Shown here: in pieces, positions 1 through 5,315 of the stretch | How the letters are laid out: each line of letters starts with the position of its first letter | Position numbering within the stretch: the stretch's first letter is position 1 | NCBI GenBank assembly: GCA_022736495.1 | Contig: DZCR01000208.1 | Location: 1 to 5,315, forward strand | Source: Desulfobacca acetoxidans | GTDB lineage: Bacteria; Desulfobacterota; Desulfobaccia; Desulfobaccales; 0-14-0-80-60-11 | Length of the DNA: 5,315 nt | Direction: 5' to 3' | Made by a program: the position numbers and the translations under genes | Notes under the pieces: model-generated | Told to the model about the DNA's origin: nothing | What the model saw: the letters and a program-made list of their open reading frames with translations, nothing else | The model's database searches: none

Positions 1-784
1 CGGGAAGCCCTACCGGGCCTTTGACGTCTATAACCTGGGGCGCTATGAGCGGCAGTGGTGGCAAAAGGCCCAACTGAACGGGGCGGATGATGAACACCGG
101 CGGGTGGTCCTGGAGTTCTTCCGGGCCGAGGTGCTGCAAAACCCGCCGTCCCCTTTGATCCACGGGCGCAAAGGCGCGGCCTGCTGCCACGTGGACGGCA
201 TCGACTCCATCTTTACCCGAGATGAGGTCAAGGCCGTGGCCCAGGCGGTGGCCCAGGCCGGGGGGCGGGAGTGCTACTGCCTGGCCTGGGAGTTCGAAAT
301 GGACCTGCACCTGACCACCGCGGCCCTGGAAAAGGAGTTCGGCGTCAGGCTCAAGCTGGTGCAGATTCCCCGGGAGATCATGGAGAAGAACCGCAAAAAC
401 CCGCCGCCCTTTTTGGAAGTGGCGGTCTTGGAGGCCCAACCGGTTTACCGGGGGAAGGGGGCCGGGCGGACGGTGGATATCAAGCTCACCAAATTCCTGC
501 CCTCCCTGGCGGAAGTGCCCAGCAAGGAATTGGAGGCCATCAAGGCGCGGGCCCTGAAGAGCGGCATGGACTTCATCGACTTCTGGGCGGTGGATTTCGA
601 CTGGCGGCCGGGCCAGCCCTTTAACCACCACTGGCAGGACTACCGCACCCGCAAGGACCGGAGCCTGAAGACCGTGAGCGCCGCCGGACACCAGTATCCC
701 CGGCCCGGCAGATACACGGCCGGCGTCAAGGTGGTGGACACCTTCGGCTGCGACACCAGCATCACGGTGGAGGTGGAGGTATGA
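1..784 (+). CDS. Site-specific DNA methyltransferase of a type III-like R-M system, C-terminal part (5' end outside window)
   Basis: The frame is open from base 2, with no start visible, to TGA at 782-784, giving 260 codons. The visible protein begins GKPYRAFDVYNLGRYERQWW. It contains a stretch with HGRKGAACCHVDGIDSIFT (about residues 56-74 of the fragment), then LAWEFEMDL, then FLPSLAEVPSKELEAI and FIDFWAVDFDW. From memory these segments match the C-terminal region of the methyltransferases encoded next to BPTD_3080-type restriction endonucleases. The catalytic DPPY-type and SAM-binding motifs would lie upstream and are not in view, so the function rests on this recognition plus the coupled restriction gene. 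The last 35 or so residues (AGHQYPRPGRYTAGVKVVD and onward) look like the end of a PKD or Ig-like beta-sandwich. Expected role: methylate the host recognition sites so that the downstream nuclease spares them. It overlaps the next gene by 4 bases (ATGA), which implies one operon and translational coupling. Confidence 0.78.
   Translation, partial: GKPYRAFDVYNLGRYERQWWQKAQLNGADDEHRRVVLEFFRAEVLQNPPSPLIHGRKGAACCHVDGIDSIFTRDEVKAVAQAVAQAGGRECYCLAWEFEMDLHLTTAALEKEFGVRLKLVQIPREIMEKNRKNPPPFLEVAVLEAQPVYRGKGAGRTVDIKLTKFLPSLAEVPSKELEAIKARALKSGMDFIDFWAVDFDWRPGQPFNHHWQDYRTRKDRSLKTVSAAGHQYPRPGRYTAGVKVVDTFGCDTSITVEVEV
769..773 (+). promoter_or_regulatory. Ribosome binding site for the restriction subunit, inside the methyltransferase gene
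   Basis: GGAGG lies 7 bases before the ATG at 781, an ideal spacing. A second GGAGG at 775-779 is only one base from the ATG and is probably too close to work. Both come from the Val-Glu-Val-Glu codons at the methyltransferase C-terminus. They support the start at 781 and coupled translation of the two R-M genes. Confidence 0.7.
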
Positions 785-3700
785 GCCCCGGACCCGTGAT
801 CAATCCCGGGGCCCTGGAGCCGCTCTTCGCCCCCTGGGAAGAACCGGTCCAGCACCGGGTGAAAAATCCGCACCCGGGGGAACCGGCCTTGCTCATCAAC
901 GGGCGGCGGCCTTCCCAACTGGTTATGCCCCAGAACCTGCGGGCCGCGGTGCGGGACTGGCGGGAGGCCTTTTACGCCGGGGCCAGCGACACCAGCCAGA
1001 TATTGCTGAATCACTGGTTTGGCCGGAGCCACCGGCGGCAGACCCCGGCGGGGGAAGAATTCGAGTTCCGCTATTTCTACTGCCAGCAGGAGGCCATGGA
1101 AACCCTGGTCTACCTCAAGGAGGTGCGGCGGCTGGAGTATTTGTCCCAGATCGTGGCGGAATTCGGCGGCCCGGACCGGGAAATCGCCGCCTTGGGCATC
1201 ACCGAAGACGAGGACGCCTGGAGCCGCTACGCCTTCAAGCTGGCCACCGGCGCCGGCAAGACCAAGGTGATGAGCCTGGCCATCGTCTGGAGTTATTTCC
1301 ATGCTCTGCGGGAGTCGGATTCGGATATGGCCCGGCACTTCGTGGTGATCGCCCCGAACCTGACGGTTTATGAACGCCTGAAGGAAGATTTCAAACCGCC
1401 GGGCGGGGGGGCGGATATTTTCGATCAGGACCCGCTGATCCCCCCGGAGTGGCGGGGCGATTGGAATATGTCGGTGACGCTGCAAGGCGAAGCCAGCGGC
1501 GCGGCCACGGGGGGAATTCTCTATCTGACTAACATCCATCGCCTGTTTGATACTTCCAAGCGGCAAAAAAAGAAGGATGGGGAGACTTACGCCTGGATGG
1601 GACCGGCGGTGTCAAAGGCCAGCGCCCTGGATACCGGGGCGGAGTTACGGGACCGGATCACGACCCACCGGCGGGTGATGGTGCTGAATGACGAGGCGCA
1701 TCATATCTGGGACCCGGATTCGGCCTGGAACGAGGCCATCCGCTACCTGCACGAGACCATCCAGGCCCGCACCGGCGGGGGCTTAACGGCCCAACTGGAT
1801 TTCAGCGCCACCCCCAAGGATAACCAGGGGCAATATTTCAAGCACATTATCTGCGATTCGCCCCTGGGGGAGGCGGTGGACGGGGGCATCGTCAAGACCC
1901 CGATTATCGGCAAGGCGGATCGCCGGTTGGAGGAACAGCCGGACGATAACGCGGCCTATCGGTTTGAAAGACATCTGCGCCTGGGATATGAACGGTGGAA
2001 GGCCAGCCGGGAAGAGTGGCGGAAGAGCGGGAAGAAGACTCTCCTGTTCGTCATGTGCGAGGACACCGAGGCGGCGGATCAAATCGCCACCCGGTTCAAT
2101 ACCGATGAAACCTTTAAGGAATTGAACGGCACGACCATCAACCTGCACACCAATCTGAAAGGGAAGATCAAGAAGGTTGGCCGGGGCGCCGCGGCTCAAG
2201 AAGTTTTCGTGGAAGACGAGAAGGCCATCAGTGATGAGGATTTAAAAAGGCTACGGAAACTCAGCCGGGAACTGGACAGTAACAGCAGCCCCTTCAATTG
2301 CATCGTATCGGTGCTGATGCTCCGGGAGGGCTGGGACGTGCGCAATGTCACCACCATTGTGCCGTTGCGCCCTTATAGCTCTAAGGCCAACATCCTGCCG
2401 GAACAGACGTTGGGGCGGGGGTTGCGCCGCATGACCCCGCCGGGGACCCAGGGGGCCAATGAACTGGTGACGGTGGTGGACCATCCGGCCTTTGCCAGCC
2501 TGTATCAACAGGAACTGGCCCAGGAAGGGCTGCCCATCGAGATGGTGGATATTGACCGGGTGCCGGCGACGACTATTTCCATATACCCGGATGAGGGCCG
2601 GAAAGACTTACGGGAGTTGGACATTCTGGTGCCGAAATTAACGGCGGGGCACCGGATGCTGGCGAAGCTGGAAGGGCTGACCCTTGACGATGTGAGGCAG
2701 GAGTTCAGCAAATATAAGCCCCTGCCCCTGGGCGGCAAGGGAAAAACCGATATTGACTATGAAGGGCGGCACCTGTTCACCGGGGAAGTGGTAGAAAGAA
2801 TGAAGATCAACCTGCCGCTCCTGGAATCGGGGGTGGGGGCGGTGTCCTACTTTGTGAAACAATTGCAGCAAATCTGCAAGTTGCGAGGCTTACATGCGCC
2901 CCTGGCTCCCCTGATCCAGATTTGTCTGGAAGAAATTCTGTTTGAGCGGAAGACCGATCTCTATGACCCGGCTTTAATCCCCCGGCTGGGCGATGCCGAT
3001 GTGGGGGAACATATCCGCGCGGTGTTTGTACCCCTGATTCGGGCCAGGACCACCACGGTGGAGGTGCGAACCCCCACCGAAGAGCCCATGTCCCTGGCCC
3101 ACTGGAAGCCCTATCAGGTGACCCACAGTGAACGCCGTCCGGCTCTGGAGGCCGGGAGGACACTCTTTAACCTGGTATCGTGCAACCGGGAGTTGGAAGT
3201 GGCGATGTCCCGGTTTACCGATCGGGCCCCGGATGTGGCGGCCTTTGCCAAGAATGGCGGGCCGCAGTGCCTGCGGATTGATTATCTGGCAGCCGGGGGC
3301 CGACTGGCCTTTTATACGCCGGATTTCTTTATCAGGGGCACAGATGGAAACTACTACCTGGTGGAGACGAAGGGGCGGGAAGATCAAGACGTACCCCGCA
3401 AGGCCCGGGCGGCGGTGGCCTGGTGCAAGTCGGCTTCAAATCCCTCCTGCCAGTGGGAATACCTCTACGTGCCCCAAGGGGTATTTGAACGGCTCTCAGG
3501 GGACTCGGTGGGGGAACTGGCGAGAACCTGCGCCCCGGCCTTGCAAAACCTCCTGGCCGAAGAGGACTTAGCCGCCCGGTATCCGCTCTTTGTGCCGCTC
3601 ATGACCGGGGAAGCGGAAGAGGTGGAAAAGGCGCCGGAGATAAAAAGTCTGGTGGATACGGCTACCCTGGAGGCCTTGCCGCCAAGATACCGCAAGGCGG

Positions 3701-4221
3701 TGGAACAGTCAGTAACCCTCTTCCTATTTCTGGAAACCAAGGGCATGAACTATGCCCCGGTGTTCAATGCCCTGTTGGGTTCTATGGATGAGGCCGCCAA
3801 AGGGTTGATGCTCCGGCGATTGCAACCTAATATGCCGCCCACGGCCCCAGAGCAGAGGGCATGGTTCGATCCGTACCTGGGGGACGTGGATTACAAGGCC
3901 CGGCCTCAATATCAAAACATGTCCAAAAACCTTAAGAAAACCCTGGTGTTCCAAGCGGGCTTTTCCCCCCTGGGACTGCTCCGTTCGTGTATGGATTATG
4001 CCCTGAACGACACCACGAAGATCGGCGGGGTTTTTGAGTATGTGAAAGCAGGCTTCAAGGTCCAGGGCGGGCGAGAAATGCTGTCCATGGTTACCAGCAT
4101 TAATGACTTTCGGAACACCTATGTGGCCCATCAGGAAAAAGAACTGACCGATGCCGGCCTGGCCGAGAAAGAACTGAGGTCCTGGATAAACGGCTTGAAA
4201 ACGTTAAGCAGTTCTCATTGA
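781..4221 (+). CDS. BPTD_3080-type restriction endonuclease: SF2 helicase plus PD-(D/E)XK nuclease, with HEPN-like C-terminal tail
   Basis: This is the complete restriction subunit of the R-M pair, 1146 residues. The N-terminal segment (1-150) holds NGRRPSQLV, NLRAAVRDWREAFY and a Q-motif-like FRYFYCQQEA (about 97-105). Helicase motifs follow in order: Walker A ATGAGKT (155-161), DEAH (304-307), SATP (342-345), motif V REGWDV (515-520) and motif VI QTLGRGLRR (542-550). Together they define an ATP-dependent superfamily 2 translocase of the type III Res kind. A nuclease site follows: YTPDF with D848, then E862-T-K864, the classic PD-(D/E)XK spacing, with E804/E806 as possible helix acidic residues upstream. 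Residues from about 955 to the end form an extra mostly helical region ending in DFRNTYVAH (R1111, H1117). By analogy it should cleave unmodified DNA using ATP, in complex with the methyltransferase. The start is fixed by the ATGA overlap and the GGAGG 7 bases upstream. All key residues are intact, so it is probably active. The family name is from memory; the helicase-nuclease assignment is secure. Confidence 0.93.
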   Translation: MSPGPVINPGALEPLFAPWEEPVQHRVKNPHPGEPALLINGRRPSQLVMPQNLRAAVRDWREAFYAGASDTSQILLNHWFGRSHRRQTPAGEEFEFRYFYCQQEAMETLVYLKEVRRLEYLSQIVAEFGGPDREIAALGITEDEDAWSRYAFKLATGAGKTKVMSLAIVWSYFHALRESDSDMARHFVVIAPNLTVYERLKEDFKPPGGGADIFDQDPLIPPEWRGDWNMSVTLQGEASGAATGGILYLTNIHRLFDTSKRQKKKDGETYAWMGPAVSKASALDTGAELRDRITTHRRVMVLNDEAHHIWDPDSAWNEAIRYLHETIQARTGGGLTAQLDFSATPKDNQGQYFKHIICDSPLGEAVDGGIVKTPIIGKADRRLEEQPDDNAAYRFERHLRLGYERWKASREEWRKSGKKTLLFVMCEDTEAADQIATRFNTDETFKELNGTTINLHTNLKGKIKKVGRGAAAQEVFVEDEKAISDEDLKRLRKLSRELDSNSSPFNCIVSVLMLREGWDVRNVTTIVPLRPYSSKANILPEQTLGRGLRRMTPPGTQGANELVTVVDHPAFASLYQQELAQEGLPIEMVDIDRVPATTISIYPDEGRKDLRELDILVPKLTAGHRMLAKLEGLTLDDVRQEFSKYKPLPLGGKGKTDIDYEGRHLFTGEVVERMKINLPLLESGVGAVSYFVKQLQQICKLRGLHAPLAPLIQICLEEILFERKTDLYDPALIPRLGDADVGEHIRAVFVPLIRARTTTVEVRTPTEEPMSLAHWKPYQVTHSERRPALEAGRTLFNLVSCNRELEVAMSRFTDRAPDVAAFAKNGGPQCLRIDYLAAGGRLAFYTPDFFIRGTDGNYYLVETKGREDQDVPRKARAAVAWCKSASNPSCQWEYLYVPQGVFERLSGDSVGELARTCAPALQNLLAEEDLAARYPLFVPLMTGEAEEVEKAPEIKSLVDTATLEALPPRYRKAVEQSVTLFLFLETKGMNYAPVFNALLGSMDEAAKGLMLRRLQPNMPPTAPEQRAWFDPYLGDVDYKARPQYQNMSKNLKKTLVFQAGFSPLGLLRSCMDYALNDTTKIGGVFEYVKAGFKVQGGREMLSMVTSINDFRNTYVAHQEKELTDAGLAEKELRSWINGLKTLSSSH
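3643..4218 (+). other. C-terminal HEPN-like region within the restriction subunit
   Basis: Residues about 955-1146 of the restriction protein lie after the nuclease motif and are not needed for a minimal helicase-nuclease. The region is rich in predicted helices: PRYRKAVEQSVTLFLFLE, then LLGSMDEAAKGLMLRRL, then GLLRSCMDYAL. Near the end it carries INDFRNTYVAHQEKELTD, where R1111-N-x4-H1117 fits the R-x4-6-H signature of HEPN ribonucleases, with a polar residue after the Arg as is common in that family. A final helix (AEKELRSWINGLKTL) follows. I infer a HEPN-like domain from motif and helical context only. It may instead be a dimerisation or methyltransferase-docking module. Confidence 0.45.
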
Positions 4222-4291
4222 AGATAAAGGCGTGCTTTACTAAGAAGTTCAAAGTCTTGGTTTTGCAATGCTTCACGGGCAAAAAGGCCTC

Positions 4292-4310
4292 GCAGTCGCA
4301 AATTGACTGC
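4292..4310. repeat. Short inverted repeat (GCAGTC, 7-base loop, GACTGC) upstream of antitoxin
   Basis: The arms GCAGTC (4292-4297) and GACTGC (4305-4310) are perfect complements around the loop GCAAATT. There is no T run after it, so it does not look like a terminator. It sits 69-87 bases before the antitoxin start and overlaps TTGACT (4303-4308), a -35-like hexamer. An operator bound by the UPF0175 protein is a plausible but unproven reading. Confidence 0.4.
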
Positions 4311-4344
4311 CGCGGTGATAAAATGATCTTATGGATGGCGGCGA

Positions 4345-4350
4345 GATAAT
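4345..4350 (+). promoter_or_regulatory. Possible -10 element of the toxin-antitoxin promoter
   Basis: GATAAT matches five of six bases of the sigma-70 TATAAT consensus and would give a leader of roughly 20 bases before the ATG at 4379. No good -35 lies 16-18 bases upstream; TTGACT at 4303-4308 is too far away (36 bases). This is therefore only a candidate. Confidence 0.25.
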
Positions 4351-4366
4351 CTATCCCGGGCAATCC

Positions 4367-4373
4367 AAAGGAG
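4367..4373 (+). promoter_or_regulatory. Ribosome binding site of the UPF0175 gene
   Basis: AAAGGAG lies 5 bases before the ATG at 4379. It decides the start in favour of 4379 over the in-frame ATG at 4331, which has no such motif at a proper distance. Confidence 0.75.
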
Positions 4374-4378
4374 ATGAT

Positions 4379-4630
4379 ATGAATCGCATCGCTTTTGAGG
4401 TTCCGCCGGAAAGCCTGTTGGCCCTCAAGCTTTCCCCTGAATCCCTGGCCGCAGAACTCCGTATGGCGGCCGCAGTGAAGCTCTTTGAATTGGGGCGCAT
4501 GTCTTCCGGCGCGGCGGCTGGTTTGGCCGGGGTGCCTCGGGTGGTGTTTCTCTCCCGCTTAGCCGATTATGGCGTGGACACCTTCAATCTGACCGAAGAG
4601 GAACTTCGCCGGGAGACAACCCTTGCCTGA
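4379..4630 (+). CDS. UPF0175 family helix-turn-helix protein, probable antitoxin
   Basis: This is an 83-residue protein of UPF0175 type. The N-terminal strand IAFEVPPESL is followed by LSPESLAAELRMAAAVKLFE, the family's typical helix ending in 'AVKLFELGR'. A helix-turn-helix then spans about residues 41-66 (MSSGAAAGLAGVPRVVFLSR, with LADYGV after), and an acidic tail EEELRRE ends the protein. UPF0175 proteins are usually small DNA-binding partners encoded directly before DUF3368 PIN-like proteins, which is exactly the arrangement here. The likely job is to bind and neutralise the downstream toxin and repress the shared promoter. The start at 4379 is chosen because of AAAGGAG 5 bases upstream and because the family begins near the first beta strand; an in-frame ATG at 4331 would add 16 residues of no recognisable character. 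The stop overlaps the next gene by 8 bases. Confidence 0.88.
   Translation: MNRIAFEVPPESLLALKLSPESLAAELRMAAAVKLFELGRMSSGAAAGLAGVPRVVFLSRLADYGVDTFNLTEEELRRETTLA
4611..4616 (+). promoter_or_regulatory. Ribosome binding site for the TTG-started PIN-like gene
   Basis: GGGAGA lies 6 bases before the TTG at 4623, inside the end of the UPF0175 gene. It supports the unusual TTG start and coupled translation of the pair. Confidence 0.55.
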
Positions 4631-5108
4631 AGTAATCTGCAACACTTCACCTCTCCAGTACCTGCACCAATTAAAGTTGCTGCACCTGCTGCCGGCTCTG
4701 GCCGGGACCGTCATCATTCCGTCGGCGGTGGTGGAAGAGTTGGTTGCGGGGCAGAAATTGGGCATCGATGTGCCTGAAGTAGATAAACTGGAGTGGCTCA
4801 CCATCCGTCAACCGATGAGCGCGGCGGTTTTGCCGCTGGTGACCGACCTGGGGCCGGGAGAATCGCACGTATTGGCCCTGGCGCTGGAAATGCCGGGGGC
4901 AGTGGTAATTGTGGACGATTTCCTGGCCCGACGCACCGCAGAGGCTTTGCATATCCCCCTGACCGGGACCCTGGGAGTCTTACTGGCCGCCAAGCGAGCC
5001 GGTCTGATCGAGGAGATCGCCCCCCTTCTCGACAACCTCCAGAACTTGCGGTTTTGGGTCAGTCCTGTTACCTGCACCGCGGTGTTAAAGCTTGCCGGTG
5101 AACTTTAA
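4623..5108 (+). CDS. DUF3368 PIN-like domain protein, probable toxin ribonuclease
   Basis: This protein has 161 residues, of usual length for DUF3368. The N-terminus PEVICNTSPLQYLHQLKLL gives the first PIN strand, with Asn7 where many PIN enzymes have the first catalytic Asp. IIPSAVVEEL (E38/E39) matches the second acidic position. LGPGESHVLALALE (E80) and VVIVDDFLARRTAE (D98, D99) match the later acidic positions, and LTGTLGVLLAAKRAGLI is the conserved helical end of the family. PIN proteins are Mg-dependent endoribonucleases, and in toxin-antitoxin pairs they usually cut tRNA or mRNA in the cytoplasm; the target here cannot be told. The start is TTG at 4623, with GGGAGA 6 bases upstream, overlapping the UPF0175 stop by 8 bases; no better ATG exists near the family's conserved N-terminus. 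The pairing with UPF0175 next to an R-M system suggests a defence or stabilisation role. Confidence 0.87.
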   Translation: MPEVICNTSPLQYLHQLKLLHLLPALAGTVIIPSAVVEELVAGQKLGIDVPEVDKLEWLTIRQPMSAAVLPLVTDLGPGESHVLALALEMPGAVVIVDDFLARRTAEALHIPLTGTLGVLLAAKRAGLIEEIAPLLDNLQNLRFWVSPVTCTAVLKLAGEL

Positions 5109-5241
5109 ATGAAAACCGTCAGCCATAATTGATGCCTTGCGGTTCCCTGTCTGCCCCCGGGAAGCATGGCCTGCGGCTCCATTAGCAAAGTTTCTAAGGT
5201 TCCAAGATCAATCGGGGGCAGATAATCTACGAAGAGGCGAT
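5109..5241 (+). other. Intergenic region downstream of the toxin-antitoxin pair
   Basis: These 133 bases have no credible gene; the ATG at 5109 directly after the toxin stop gives only 7 codons. The region contains a 10-bp inverted repeat (5150-5159 and 5213-5222) and the 10-mer AGATAATCTA (5220-5229) shared with the antitoxin upstream region. No clear stem plus T-run terminator is visible. Confidence 0.55.
5150..5222. repeat. Perfect 10-bp inverted repeat with 53-base spacer
   Basis: TCTGCCCCCG (5150-5159) and CGGGGGCAGA (5213-5222) are exact reverse complements. The wide spacer argues against a simple terminator. The elements could be paired binding sites, the ends of a small element, or chance. 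The right arm overlaps AGATAATCTA. Confidence 0.5.
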
Positions 5242-5315
5242 ATGGATTTTGACCGACTATTTGACCATTTTGTGAAACCGCTTAGGAGAGCAGGCTACCC
5301 TGGATCAGGGTGGTG
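5242..5315 (+). CDS. Start of an unrecognised gene, running off the right edge
   Basis: An open frame begins with ATG at 5242 and stays open for the 24 codons left: MDFDRLFDHFVKPLRRAGYP then GSGW. AGAGG at 5233-5237 lies 4 bases before the ATG, a modest ribosome binding site. I do not recognise the protein. The visible part is a hydrophilic, partly basic N-terminus with no signal peptide or membrane segment. It could be a real gene or a chance open frame; same-strand orientation and the ribosome binding site favour a gene. Confidence 0.4.
   Translation, partial: MDFDRLFDHFVKPLRRAGYPGSGW

Larger units (their letters stand above)
4222..4378 (+). other. Intergenic region between the R-M pair and the toxin-antitoxin pair
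   Basis: These 157 bases are visibly AT-richer than the flanking genes and hold no credible gene; the longest ATG frames are a few codons or just extend the next gene. The region includes a 6-bp stem hairpin (4292-4310), a GATAAT element (4345-4350) and the Shine-Dalgarno sequence of the antitoxin. I see no convincing Rho-independent terminator (GC stem plus T run) after the restriction gene, so read-through into the next operon is possible. Confidence 0.6.

Noticed and set aside
640..1566. Long open frame on the minus strand (308 codons)
   Set aside because: It lies opposite the methyltransferase end and the conserved restriction subunit start. High GC content makes long antisense frames common, and its low-complexity Pro/Gly/Arg-rich protein matches no family I know.
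4222..4290. Transcription terminator after the restriction gene
   Set aside because: I found no GC-rich stem followed by a T run; the T-rich stretch near 4257-4264 has no adjacent strong stem.
4331..4378. Upstream in-frame ATG as the antitoxin start
   Set aside because: It has no Shine-Dalgarno sequence at a good distance and adds 16 residues before the family's normal N-terminus. ATG at 4379 has AAAGGAG 5 bases upstream.
5109..5132. Tiny frame MKTVSHN starting right after the toxin stop
   Set aside because: Seven codons, with no ribosome binding site of its own and no recognisable peptide; most likely chance.
5143..5163. TTCCC / GGGAA stem as a terminator for the toxin-antitoxin operon
   Set aside because: The stem is only 5 bp with an 11-base loop and no T run follows.
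5141..5203. GGTTCC direct repeat (5141-5146 and 5198-5203) as part of a repeat array
   Set aside because: Only two six-base copies with unrelated flanks; expected by chance. No CRISPR-like regular repeats are seen anywhere in the window.

Overview
The window looks like part of a bacterial defence island in a GC-rich chromosome. All four recognisable genes, and a probable fifth at the right edge, lie on the + strand and are closely packed. The coding style and gene families would fit a member of the Desulfobacterota (former Deltaproteobacteria) or a similar GC-rich anaerobe or thermophile. This is a weak guess, because no phylogenetic marker gene is present.

Left part (1-4221): a restriction-modification pair of the type III-like kind. 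A fragment missing its N-terminus (260 codons visible) matches what I recall of the C-terminal part of the site-specific DNA methyltransferase that accompanies the BPTD_3080-type restriction endonucleases. It overlaps by ATGA with a complete 1146-residue restriction subunit. That protein has a superfamily 2 helicase core (Walker A, DEAH, SATP and arginine-finger motifs), then a PD-(D/E)XK nuclease motif, then a C-terminal extension of about 190 residues ending in an R-x5-H motif that resembles a HEPN ribonuclease motif. The expected roles are protection of host DNA by the methyltransferase and ATP-dependent cleavage of unmodified DNA by the helicase-nuclease.

Middle (4222-4378): a 157-base AT-richer gap with no gene. 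It holds a small hairpin, a weak -10-like element and a strong ribosome binding site for the next gene.

Right part (4379-5108): a two-gene toxin-antitoxin-like operon. A UPF0175 small helix-turn-helix protein (likely antitoxin and repressor) overlaps by 8 bases with a DUF3368 PIN-fold protein (likely toxin ribonuclease) that starts at TTG.

Right edge (5109-5315): a 133-base gap with a perfect 10-bp inverted repeat and a 10-mer also found upstream of the antitoxin. It is followed by the start of an unrecognised gene that leaves the window.

The restriction-modification pair and the toxin-antitoxin pair are known types. The least explained parts are the HEPN-like tail of the restriction subunit, the PKD-like tail of the methyltransferase, and the repeated or inverted sequence elements in the two gaps.
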